Under the pieces are notes generated by a model, which was given only the letters and a program-made list of their open reading frames with translations, did no database searches and was not told the DNA's origin. Positions 1-6,554 of a DNA stretch of 12,137 nt are shown here, in pieces; the first letter of the stretch is position 1, and each line of letters starts with the position of its first letter. Origin of the DNA: JBOFSR01 sp051651645. GTDB taxonomy: Bacteria; Spirochaetota; Spirochaetia; Treponematales; Treponemataceae. The stretch is from positions 1 to 12,137 of the forward strand of contig JBOFSR010000013.1 in assembly GCA_051651645.1 (NCBI GenBank). The letters are read 5' to 3'. A program made the translations under genes and the position numbers.

Positions 1-13
1 GTACTCGTAATTG

Positions 14-53
14 ACTAATTCTTATAACAATCTTCGATTTTATAAGAATTAGT
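14..53. repeat. 14-bp perfect inverted repeat (hairpin) at edge of prophage remnant
   Basis: Positions 14-27 (ACTAATTCTTATAA) and 40-53 are exact reverse complements separated by a 12-nt loop (28-39). The right arm overlaps the stop codon of the decayed phage terminase gene (complement of 49-51). The stem is AT-rich and no T-tract stands out, so it is not a textbook terminator. It may mark the point where the phage gene was truncated, or be a weak transcription end signal. The inverted repeat is seen directly; its role is unknown. Confidence 0.7.
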
Positions 54-970
54 AGCTGAAAACGGGCTTTATTCCGTTTATCAGCATGAGCCAATAGACG
101 GTCAGGTCGCCACTGCGGGCAAAGTCTTGACCAAAGACTACAAGGTGTTTACAATCCTGCAAGATGGGCAAAACCTCATCAAACCATGCATTGATTTGAC
201 GGCTTCTCTTATAATCCTTCTGGTGAGTAAAGTCATCTTTGGCGGCAAAGCGGAACACGGGTATCTCTTTGCCACTGACGGCATCAAGCCACACTTTTTT
301 GAAGTACGCCTTGCATTGAGGGAATACAAAAAAGCTCCTCTTCAGCTCCGTCGCCATAGTCTTTGATTAACTTCTCTCGCCATATAGTTTCATACTCTTT
401 GCTACGCGAGACCATGCTTTTTTTTGTACGGCACAAATCCGCCTAAAAAGTCCGTCTTCTAGGGCGTCATCAAGGCTTGTATGGTGCAGGCTATAGTCTT
501 TTTTGCCCTCTTTTATGTCTTTGATTAGTTCGTTAAAAGGGTTATCATCCCCATTATGTGTCGATAAAACCGTGACTGATCCACCCCACATAAGTAAAGC
601 AAAGGCTGCCTTTAAAAGTTCGGGCAAGTCCTCGCAGAATGCTGCCTCATCAATAACGACGCGCCCCTGTTTTGAACGCAAGGAATGAGGCTTGCTGGGT
701 AGCCCCCAAATTTCAAGCCCAGAGTCAAAGCGAATGCGATACACGGTGATGTCTTTGCCCTCGTCTTTAATTACCACCTCTCCAACAGCCTCCACGACGG
801 CGTTTATTTTTTCAGCCCAAAAGGCACAATCTTTTATAAATTGTTGGGTCATCTCTTTGTTGTAAGAAAGGTAATACGTATTACTGCCGCCGTCTTTTTT
901 AGGAAGGGCTGCACTGATTACCGAGACTAAGGCTTTGATAGGGCAAGAGAATGCCGTCAACGCCAGTCAC
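49..970 (-). pseudogene. Decayed Mu-like phage terminase large subunit (gp28 family)
   Basis: In its intact form this protein is the DNA-packaging ATPase/nuclease of Mu-like phages. A GTG at 970-968 overlaps the previous stop and opens VTGVDGILLPYQ, the typical start of gp28 proteins. This frame stops soon after, and the next frame resumes at about 931 with ALVSVISAALPKK. The P-loop segment expected between them is missing. From 931 to about 424 the match to gp28 is good: SYNKEM, RIRFDSG, LPSKPHSLRSKQGRVV, Walker B VVIDEAAF, LSTHNGDDNPFNEL and LDDALEDGLFRRIC. At an A8 run (complement of 418-425) the homology moves to another frame, reading WREKLIKDYGDG and EEELFCIPS (about 418-317). It then returns to the first frame with KAYFKK and FGQDFARSGDLTVYW, and ends at 49. 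An in-frame stop (367-369) results. The nuclease C-terminus is absent. Family assignment is strong; the gene cannot make the full protein. Confidence 0.85.
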
Positions 971-1083
971 TTATTGCCACCTGTAAGCTCTAATCGCAGT
1001 TGCTCTATAACTTGGCTAACGCTCATTTTTTGCTCTTGTGCTGCCTCAAGTTTTTTAGTGGTCTGCTCAAGGTGGACTTCTCG
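967..1083 (-). pseudogene. C-terminal fragment of a phage gene upstream of gp28 (possibly gp27/DUF3486)
   Basis: About 39 codons, starting near THTREVHLEQTT and ending in EQLRLELTGGNK followed by TGA (complement of 967-969). The stop overlaps the GTG of the gp28 remnant in a GTGA arrangement, typical of coupled phage genes. The segment is charged and likely a coiled-coil helix. In Mu-like phages the gene before gp28 is gp27 (DUF3486), whose C-terminus is helical, so synteny suggests that identity; the sequence alone does not prove it. Upstream the open frame continues only through the repeat array, so the true N-terminus has been lost at about 1084, where the 45-bp repeats begin. The reading frame through the repeats is not considered real coding sequence. 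Confidence 0.5.
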
Positions 1084-1085
1084 CG

Positions 1086-1265
1086 TATGTATAAGATTAT
1101 ACACAGGTGTGTACAACGTTATACCTAGGCTATGTATAAGACTATACACAGGTGTGTACAACGTTATACCTAAGCTATGTATAAGACTATACACAGGTGT
1201 GTACAACGTTATACCTAGGCTATGTATAAGACTATACACAGCTATATACAACATTATACATGGGC
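1086..1265. repeat. Array A1: four 45-bp tandem repeats (doublets of 22-23 bp)
   Basis: Units begin at 1086, 1131, 1176 and 1221 with exact 45-bp spacing. Each has two halves. The first carries the dyad TGTATAAGACTATACA; the second carries GTGTACAACGTTATAC followed by CCTAGG or CCTAAG. The last unit diverges (AGCTATATACAACATTATAC). The 45-bp length is a multiple of three, so both strands stay open, giving meaningless periodic peptides. The same unit type recurs at 3267-3446 on the other side of hsdS. There are no unique spacers, so this is not CRISPR. Confidence 0.9.
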
Positions 1266-1437
1266 TGTGCATAACACCTTACATGGGCTGTGCATAACGC
1301 CTTACATCAGGTGAGCATAACGCCTTACATGGGCTGCGCATAACGTCATACATGGGCTGCGCGCAACGCCTTACATAGGCTGCGCATAACGTCATACATC
1401 AAGTGAGCATAACGCCTTACATCAAGTGAGTAAAAAT
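1266..1437. repeat. Array A2: seven degenerate 23-bp tandem repeats
   Basis: Units begin at 1266, 1289, 1312, 1335, 1358, 1381 and 1404, exactly 23 bp apart, with a degenerate eighth from 1427. The consensus runs TGTGCATAACGCC then TTACAT, ending CAGG, GGGC or CAAG. Variation is concentrated at positions 2-5 (TGTGC, TGAGC, TGCGC) and in the last four bases. Each unit is a weak dyad (CATAA-CGCC-TTAC). It continues in phase with the 45-bp doublets and in the same orientation as block B2 beyond hsdS. Degenerate pieces (ACGCATAA near 1443) lead toward the hsdS promoter. Confidence 0.9.
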
Positions 1438-1481
1438 TACTTACGCATAAAGGTTATTTTTGCGTATAGAGAAATAAAACT

Positions 1482-1511
1482 ATGCAACAAGAGTAAAAAC
1501 TATGGTAGAAT
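1482..1511 (+). promoter_or_regulatory. Probable promoter of hsdS (start-proximal)
   Basis: A -10 like TAGAAT lies at 1506-1511 and a weak -35 ATGCAA at 1482-1487, 18 bp apart. The ATG at 1518 is only six bases after the -10, and no Shine-Dalgarno is present. If the -10 is right, transcription starts at or next to the ATG (leaderless). The geometry is the same as at modA, where the promoter is much stronger. Confidence 0.45.
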
Positions 1512-1517
1512 GTACGC

Positions 1518-2630
1518 ATGAGTTATTTGAATGAATTGATTGCAAGACTTTGCCCTGATGGCGTGGAGCAATTAAAAATTAAGGACTGCTACAAAAGACT
1601 GCGAGGAACTTCTATTACTGCTGGAAAGATGAAGGAGATTGAGTGCAACGAAGGTGAAATCCGAGTTTTTGCAGGAGGAAAAACAGTAATAAATGCTAAA
1701 GAAGAGGATATTCCTAATGCAAATATTACAAGAGTTCCAGCAGTCTTAGTTCAATCAAGAGGCGTTATTGATACAATTTACTTTGAAAGTCCGTTTACAT
1801 TTAAAAATGAAATGTGGGCTTATACCCATGATGAAAAAGTGTCAGTTAAATACTTATATTATGTACTGAAAAATAGTATTCAAATCTTTAGAGATGCTGC
1901 TTCTAGAATGGGTTCATTACCACAAATATCATTAACGGTAACAGAAGATTTTATTATCCCCCTCCCACCCCTAGAAATACAGCAAGAAATAGTACGTATT
2001 TTAGACACTTTCTCTGAGCTTATCACAGAACTTAAGGCTGAGCTTACTGCACGTAAAAAGCAGTATGAGTATTATCGAGACAGTTTGCTAACCTTTGGCG
2101 ATGATGTGGAGTGGAAAACACTTGTTGAAGTCCTAAAAATAAAGAATGGCAAAGATTATAAGCAATTTGGAATGGGTGAAATTCCTGTATATGGTTCAGG
2201 TGGAGTAATGACATATATAGATACTTTTACTTATGATAAACCCTCTGTATTAATTCCAAGAAAGGGTTCAATAGATAAACTATACTATATTGAAACACCT
2301 TTTTGGACAGTAGACACATTGTTTTATACTGAGATTTATACAAACTTAATCATACCTAAATATGTGTTTTATTTTTTACAAAAGGAACATTTAGAAAATT
2401 ACAATACTGCTGGTGGAGTTCCAAGCTTAACACAATCAGTATTGAACAAAATCGAAATCCCCGTTCCACCTCTCGCTGAACAACAACGCATTGTTGATAT
2501 TCTTGACCGCTTTGACATCCTTTGCAATGACCTATCCATAGGCTTACCCGCCGAAATTGAGGCACGCCAACAACAATACGAATACTATCGTGATAAACTT
2601 TTAACCTTCCAAGAAAAAAACAACGCCTAA
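1518..2630 (+). CDS. hsdS: Orphan type I restriction-modification specificity subunit (HsdS)
   Basis: The 370-residue protein is normal length for HsdS, the DNA-recognition subunit that directs a HsdM methyltransferase (and HsdR nuclease) to a bipartite target. It has the classic two-fold layout. TRD1 spans about 18-146. Conserved helical spacer 1 (147-193) contains IPLPPLEIQQEIVRILDTF and ends KKQYEYYRDSLLTF. TRD2 spans about 197-312. Spacer 2 (313-364) contains IPVPPLAEQQRIVDILDRF and ends QQQYEYYRDKLLTF. Both spacers are intact, so two target half-sites are expected. No hsdM or hsdR lies in the window; the flanks are repeat arrays. It may supply alternative specificity to an R-M system elsewhere, or be a silent cassette. 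The start ATG follows a -10-like box by six bases with no ribosome binding site. The last residues (NNA, stop at 2628) fall in an AACGCCTAAGC stretch that resembles the repeats. Confidence 0.93.
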   Translation: MSYLNELIARLCPDGVEQLKIKDCYKRLRGTSITAGKMKEIECNEGEIRVFAGGKTVINAKEEDIPNANITRVPAVLVQSRGVIDTIYFESPFTFKNEMWAYTHDEKVSVKYLYYVLKNSIQIFRDAASRMGSLPQISLTVTEDFIIPLPPLEIQQEIVRILDTFSELITELKAELTARKKQYEYYRDSLLTFGDDVEWKTLVEVLKIKNGKDYKQFGMGEIPVYGSGGVMTYIDTFTYDKPSVLIPRKGSIDKLYYIETPFWTVDTLFYTEIYTNLIIPKYVFYFLQKEHLENYNTAGGVPSLTQSVLNKIEIPVPPLAEQQRIVDILDRFDILCNDLSIGLPAEIEARQQQYEYYRDKLLTFQEKNNA

Positions 2631-2670
2631 GCATACCGCAATAATAAGACAAAGATTGCAGTGTTACACC

Positions 2671-2901
2671 CTAGTAAGGGGAGCGCTGTTCCCCCTAGTA
2701 AGGGGGTAAGGCTTCAGCTAGTAAGGGGGTAACGTTTCAGCTAGTAAGGGGGTAACGCTTCAGCTAGTAAGGGGGCAACGTTCCAGCTAGTAAGGGGGCA
2801 ACGTTCCAGCAAGTAAGGGGGTAGCGTTCCAGCTAGTAAGGGGGCAACGTTCCAGCTAGTAAGGGGGGAAGGCTTGAGCTAGTAAGGGGGCAGCGTTCCA
2901 G
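2671..2901. repeat. Array B1: ten 23-bp G-rich tandem repeats (CTAGTAAGGGGG type)
   Basis: Units start at 2671, 2695, 2718, 2741, 2764, 2787, 2810, 2833, 2856 and 2879, with 23-bp spacing except a 24-bp first unit. Each has CTAGTAAGGGGG, then TAACG, CAACG or a variant, then TTCCAG or TTTCAG. G-run length varies (four in the first unit, six in the 2856 unit, five otherwise), suggesting replication slippage. The AACGTT core followed four bases later by CTAG lines up with the second half of the 45-bp doublets (AACGTT then CCTAGG). This block is therefore probably a diverged member of the same repeat family. It occurs only 3' of hsdS. Confidence 0.9.
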
Positions 2902-2908
2902 CATCAGC

Positions 2909-3221
2909 TGTGCATAACACCTTACATCAGCTGTGCATAACGCCTTACGTCAGGTGTGCATAACGTCTTACATCAGGTGTGCATAACGCCTTACATCAGG
3001 TGAGCATAACGCCTTACATCAGGTGTGCATAACGCCTTACATGGGCTGTGCATAACACCTTACATAGGCTGCGCATAACACCTTACATCAGCTGTGCATA
3101 ATGCCTTACATCAGGTGCGCTTGTAAAGCGACGCATAACACCTTACATCAGGTGAGCATAACGCCTTACATGGGCTGCGCATAATGCCTTACATAGGCTG
3201 AACATAACGCCTTACATCAGA
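2909..3221. repeat. Array B2: about fourteen 23-bp tandem repeats
   Basis: These are the same unit type and orientation as array A2 (TGTGCATAACGCC then TTACATCAGG). Starts fall at 2909, 2932, 2955, 2978, 3001, 3024, 3047, 3070 and 3093, then an aberrant unit at 3116 and regular units at 3130, 3153, 3176 and 3199. The 3116 unit is interrupted: 14 bases including GCGCTTGTAAAGC break the phase before it resumes at 3130. No gene or start signal is apparent in this stretch. Confidence 0.88.
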
Positions 3222-3446
3222 GATGAATAAGATTATACATAGTTGTGTATAGCGTTCTACCTAAGCTATGTATAAGATTATACAGCACTGTGTACAACGT
3301 TATACCTAGGCTGTGTATAAGACTATACAGTACTGTGTACAACGTTATACCTAGGCTGTGTATAAGACTATACAGTACTGTGTACAACGTTATACCTAGG
3401 CTATGTATAAGACTATACAGTACTGTGTATAACGTTATACATAGAC
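3222..3446. repeat. Array B3: 45-bp tandem repeats (doublets)
   Basis: A transitional segment (3222-3266) leads into four 45-bp units starting at 3267, 3312, 3357 and 3402. Halves are TGTATAAGACTATACA followed by GTAC or GCAC, and TGTGTACAACGTTATAC followed by CCTAGG. They match array A1 except that the junction is TACAGTACTG here and TACACAGGTG there, so each flank has been homogenised separately. An 85-codon frame crosses this block but is a product of the 15-codon period and is not annotated as a gene. Confidence 0.9.
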
Positions 3447-3465
3447 AGAGCGCTCTTAAGAAGAG
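3447..3465. other. Small overlapping palindromes between array and gldG-like gene
   Basis: AGAGCGCTCT at 3447-3456 is a perfect 10-bp palindrome, and CTCTT-AAG-AAGAG (3453-3465) is an overlapping hairpin. They sit just past the last repeat, about 34 bp downstream of the stop of the minus-strand gldG-like gene. There is no T-run after the stem on the minus strand, so it is a poor intrinsic terminator. The palindromes are seen; no function is assigned. Confidence 0.35.
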
Positions 3466-3498
3466 TAAAACGAGAAGTGGTCAATCATGGGGGGAGTT

Positions 3499-5025
3499 TT
3501 AGCTGCGTCTTTTGACGACAAAGAAGATTGCTCCAATCAGTAGGGGCAGTAAGATAAACTGAAAGGCTAAAAAAGAGCGCTGTCGCTGGTTATAGAGCTT
3601 GGCGTCTTCAAAGTCCTTACGCTGTCCTGAGCTGTCCTGCTTTTGCCGAATGCTCAATAACTGCTGTTCATCCGAGAGCCACAAAACAGCGTTTACTAGA
3701 AAGTCAAAGTTGCTTGACGTTCCTGTGTAATGCAACATATTTGAGAACATATATTCGTCACTAACAACAATACATCGAGTTGCAACGCTCTTGCCTGTAC
3801 TTATATATCCATCAACGGAGCCTTCAAGCTTTGCACCAATCACATGAGAGCCTACAGAGCGCGGATTAGCTTCAAACGTGTACTTTTCAAAGGGATTTGT
3901 AAGAAATCCGCCTTGCTCAAGTGGAAGCTGTAGCCATGAGGCACTTGAACTTGAGAAAAGGGGTGTTATTGCAACATCTTGTGTAGAAAAGGTTATCAGT
4001 GATGATGGCCAAAACAGTTGCATGTTCTGAACGTTTTTTACTATCAAATCATCCTTGCTAAGGTTTTGATTAAGAAGGCTCACCCAAAAAGGATAGTTAA
4101 TATACTCATACTGAGCGTCTTTACTCTTGCCTTCCATTGTAATTCTAAAGTTTGCAACATCAAGCACCAAGTCTTGCTGTACCTGAACTCCCCAAAACTC
4201 TAAAAGGTTGGTAAGCTTCGTTTGCTCTTTTGTCAACGGGGTAACGTTCCAGTCGCCATAAAGGGTTGCTTCATTTTTACTTACGGCAAACAAGGCTGCC
4301 CCACCTTTCATGACAAACTCTTCTAGTAAGGGCAGGGTTTCATTTGTAATCATTTTTTGCCCTAGAACAATGAGGGGGCTGTTTAAGTCTAAGTACGCAA
4401 GCTCACGGTCTGTAATGGGAAGCACAAAAAAGCCTGCAGCCTCAAGCCAGTTTCCCATGGTGTCATAGTTGTCAAAGAGGGTAAGCTCATTTGCTACAAA
4501 GACTTGCACAAGAGGCTTATCTGTCAGAAGAAGGGTTTTAAGGCGTATGGCAAGGTCATATTCAAGAGTGCTTGCCGAAAGAACGAAGGGAATTAGCTCT
4601 GTGCTGCCTTGATACTCAATCATAATTGCAGAAAAAACAGTGAGAAAGCTTGTTTGATTATCCTTGCTCGTTTGTATTTGCTGTGGGGTAACCCCCAAAG
4701 AAACGAGGGTTTGCTCCATGTTTTCTTTTGTAGGGTCGGCATTTCTATACACAACATGCCGTGTGTAATTTTGATAGCTGAGTAAAAAGTCATGCACGTC
4801 CCCAACTTGGGGATACAAGGTTTGCAACTGTGGAGAGACGTAGTACGTCAGGGTGAGCGTTTGATCTACCTCATCAAGGATTTGCTTTGATTCCTTTGAC
4901 AAAGAAAACTGCTTGCTTGCAGAGATATCAACACGAGCATAAAAACGCAGGCTATTTAGTAAGACTAATAAGCAGGCAAGCGCAAAAAGAAAGAAGCTCA
5001 GGCGTGTATATTTTTTTATATCCAT
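3499..5025 (-). CDS. GldG-like ABC transporter auxiliary protein
   Basis: A 508-residue membrane-anchored protein of the ABC-transporter auxiliary (GldG/DUF4350-like) type, which partners an ABC-2 exporter. An N-terminal membrane helix lies at about residues 7-26 (SFFLFALACLLVLLNSL). The family signature follows: RVDISASKQFSLS then SKQILDEVD. A large extracytoplasmic region contains LKTLL, the mid-protein MKGGAALF and DWNVTPLT then LLEFWGVQV. A C-terminal helix precedes VVKRRS. Longer starts (GTG at 5061, ATG at 5043) exist. ATG 5025 was chosen because AGAAGAGA sits just upstream and MDIKKYTR then begins directly before the anchor. It is last in a three-gene operon, 29 bp after the permease stop. 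The substrate is unknown. In gliding bacteria GldAFG is tied to motility, but homologues in non-gliders are common, so no motility role is claimed. Confidence 0.8.
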   Translation of the reverse strand: MDIKKYTRLSFFLFALACLLVLLNSLRFYARVDISASKQFSLSKESKQILDEVDQTLTLTYYVSPQLQTLYPQVGDVHDFLLSYQNYTRHVVYRNADPTKENMEQTLVSLGVTPQQIQTSKDNQTSFLTVFSAIMIEYQGSTELIPFVLSASTLEYDLAIRLKTLLLTDKPLVQVFVANELTLFDNYDTMGNWLEAAGFFVLPITDRELAYLDLNSPLIVLGQKMITNETLPLLEEFVMKGGAALFAVSKNEATLYGDWNVTPLTKEQTKLTNLLEFWGVQVQQDLVLDVANFRITMEGKSKDAQYEYINYPFWVSLLNQNLSKDDLIVKNVQNMQLFWPSSLITFSTQDVAITPLFSSSSASWLQLPLEQGGFLTNPFEKYTFEANPRSVGSHVIGAKLEGSVDGYISTGKSVATRCIVVSDEYMFSNMLHYTGTSSNFDFLVNAVLWLSDEQQLLSIRQKQDSSGQRKDFEDAKLYNQRQRSFLAFQFILLPLLIGAIFFVVKRRS

Positions 5026-5054
5026 TGTTGTCTCTTCTACCATACGCACGGCAC

Positions 5055-5792
5055 TCACCACTTTCCCTTTTGCAAGGAATATATACTTGCCTTTAAGGTA
5101 AGCGTTGTTACCACGGCGTAAAAGACTACGTCTCGAGTATCAAAGATGCCCTTGCTTGCTGAGTCAAAGTGCCACGCAAATGAAAGCTGGTTTGCCAATC
5201 GTTGTAAAAACAAGGGGAGCGTGATTAGGGTTGGCAAAAAGTGAATAGAGTTACAGGCAAAAAGTATTACGGCACACAAAATATAGCACACAATTTGATT
5301 TGAAAGCTGCAGTGCAATCGCTTGACCAACAGCGATCATGGCACAGAAAAAAAAGAACAGCATAGTATACGAGGAGGCGATTTTAGCAAAGTCAATGGTA
5401 TAAAACTCGCTAATACCTATGGGCAACGAGAGGCTCAGCAGTAAAATTACGCAAAACACGCTCACAACGGCAAGCCATTTTGACAGCACAAAGTCTGCTT
5501 CACTAACAGGAAGGGTAAACCAAAACTCTCCGTGGGCATTAAGGCTTCCTTGCGTAAACTCGTCTGTCCACAGGTTCATCGTAAAGGCAGGCACAATAAT
5601 AATGGCAATATACGGCATAGAGGCAAAGTAAAACCGAATATCAACAGGGGTTTCTGCTAAAAAAAAGTTACGGATTATAAGATAATCAAAGGCACTCGCC
5701 GCTAAAAACAGGATTGCACAGCCATACACAAAGGGGTTTATCATGAGTAAGAAGAGTTCCTTTTTATATAACGAGAAAAAACGGTTATTCAT
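5055..5792 (-). CDS. ABC-2 type permease (GldF-like)
   Basis: A 245-residue integral membrane protein with about six hydrophobic segments. The first is INPFVYGCAILFLAASAF and the last lies close to the C-terminus. After the second membrane segment comes NLWTDEFTQGSL and FTLPVSEADFVLSKWLA. This matches the conserved cytoplasmic segment of ABC-2 permeases (E-x-x-x-G-T/S-L, then LP-V-S-x-x-x-x-V-x-x-K). An upstream start at 5828 is open, but ATG 5792 has GGAG nearby and overlaps the ATPase stop by eight bases, typical of translational coupling. It forms the membrane channel for the ATPase encoded before it and works with the GldG-like protein after it. The transported substrate cannot be read from sequence. 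Confidence 0.82.
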   Translation of the reverse strand: MNNRFFSLYKKELFLLMINPFVYGCAILFLAASAFDYLIIRNFFLAETPVDIRFYFASMPYIAIIIVPAFTMNLWTDEFTQGSLNAHGEFWFTLPVSEADFVLSKWLAVVSVFCVILLLSLSLPIGISEFYTIDFAKIASSYTMLFFFFCAMIAVGQAIALQLSNQIVCYILCAVILFACNSIHFLPTLITLPLFLQRLANQLSFAWHFDSASKGIFDTRDVVFYAVVTTLTLKASIYSLQKGKW

Positions 5793-6513
5793 GGGGCATC
5801 TCCACCAAAGACAAAAAAGCCTTTTCAAGCGTATCTTGCTTTGTTTGGGCTAAGATTTGGGCAATCGTTCCTTTTGCGCGCAAAGATCCTCTGTGCAAAA
5901 TAATAACTTCATCACACAAGGCTTCAATTTCTTGCATAATATGGCTTGAAAGAATGACGGTGGCAGTGGTACTACTGTGCTTAATAAGGTTACGAATCTC
6001 TGCAATTTGCACAGGATCAAGGGCGGATGTTGGCTCATCTAAAATAAGAATTGACGGCTGGTGAATGAGTGCTTGGGCAAAGGCGAGCCGTTGTCGAAAG
6101 CCCTTTGAAAGCTCTCGTATTTTTTTGCTGGTAACCTCTGCCAAGGCTGTTTGCTCAATGACTGTCTCAATTTTCTGGCTCTTATCTGCGGGAGTCAACT
6201 GGGGAAAGTGAATGTCGGCAATGAAGCGTAATAAGTCACGAACGCGAATGTTTTGATAAAAAAGAGGGTTTTCACTAATATAGCCAATTGACTTTTTCAG
6301 CTCTAAAGGATTTTCCTGAATACAAAGGCCGTCAATGAGGATTTGCCCCTGCGTAGGATAATGAATCCCTGCAAGTGCTTTTAATACAGAGGTTTTACCT
6401 GCACCGTTTGCACCCAAAAGGCCAGTAATCTTGTTTGCACTAATGGTACAAGAGAAATCATTCACGGCAACCATGTCTTTATATTTTTTGGTAAACGAAA
6501 CAAACTCAATCAT
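5785..6513 (-). CDS. ABC transporter ATP-binding protein (GldA-like)
   Basis: The 242-residue nucleotide-binding subunit powers the ABC-2 exporter encoded with it. All motifs are present: Walker A GANGAGKT (34-41), a Q-loop region YISENPLFY with Glu as often seen in this subfamily, signature LSKGFRQR (135-142), Walker B ILILDEP (155-161), D-loop SALD, and the switch His in SSHIMQE. The LSKG signature in place of LSGG is usual for GldA/CcmA-type exporters. Its C-terminus is short, ending MPHE, with the stop overlapping the permease ATG. The gene is first in a three-gene operon. The promoter -10 is only eight bases from the ATG, and an AAGGA sits too close (2 nt) to act as a normal ribosome binding site. 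Confidence 0.9.
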   Translation of the reverse strand: MIEFVSFTKKYKDMVAVNDFSCTISANKITGLLGANGAGKTSVLKALAGIHYPTQGQILIDGLCIQENPLELKKSIGYISENPLFYQNIRVRDLLRFIADIHFPQLTPADKSQKIETVIEQTALAEVTSKKIRELSKGFRQRLAFAQALIHQPSILILDEPTSALDPVQIAEIRNLIKHSSTTATVILSSHIMQEIEALCDEVIILHRGSLRAKGTIAQILAQTKQDTLEKAFLSLVEMPHE

Positions 6514-6521
6514 TTTCCTTT

Positions 6522-6550
6522 ATAATAAAGAGATAATAAATATTTTGCAA
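6522..6550 (-). promoter_or_regulatory. Promoter of the ABC-2 exporter operon
   Basis: Read on the minus strand, a -35 TTGCAA (6550-6545) and a -10 TATTAT (6527-6522) are separated by exactly 17 bp. Both are close to the sigma-70 consensus. The ATG (6513) is eight bases past the -10, so the expected transcript begins within a base or two of the start codon. Confidence 0.65.
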
Positions 6551-6554
6551 TGCT

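Noticed and set aside
967..1297. Open frames on both strands through the first array (about 100-120 codons, LYTGVYNVIP or HSLGITLYT periodic peptides)
   Set aside because: The 45-bp unit is 15 codons, so frames stay open automatically on both strands. There is no ribosome binding site, composition is purely periodic, and the frame dies in the 23-bp block. Only the last 39 codons of the minus-strand frame look like real phage sequence.
1086..3446. CRISPR array
   Set aside because: Units abut with no unique spacers, the period is only 22-24 bp, and no cas genes are present.
1086..3446. Integron attC sites flanking a gene cassette
   Set aside because: The paired RYYYAAC and GTTRRRY core sites are not found, and the units are too short for attC; no integrase is in view.
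3245..3502. 85-codon plus-strand frame of CIRLYSTVYNVIP repeats
   Set aside because: Same artefact of the 45-bp period; it has no start signal or recognisable product.
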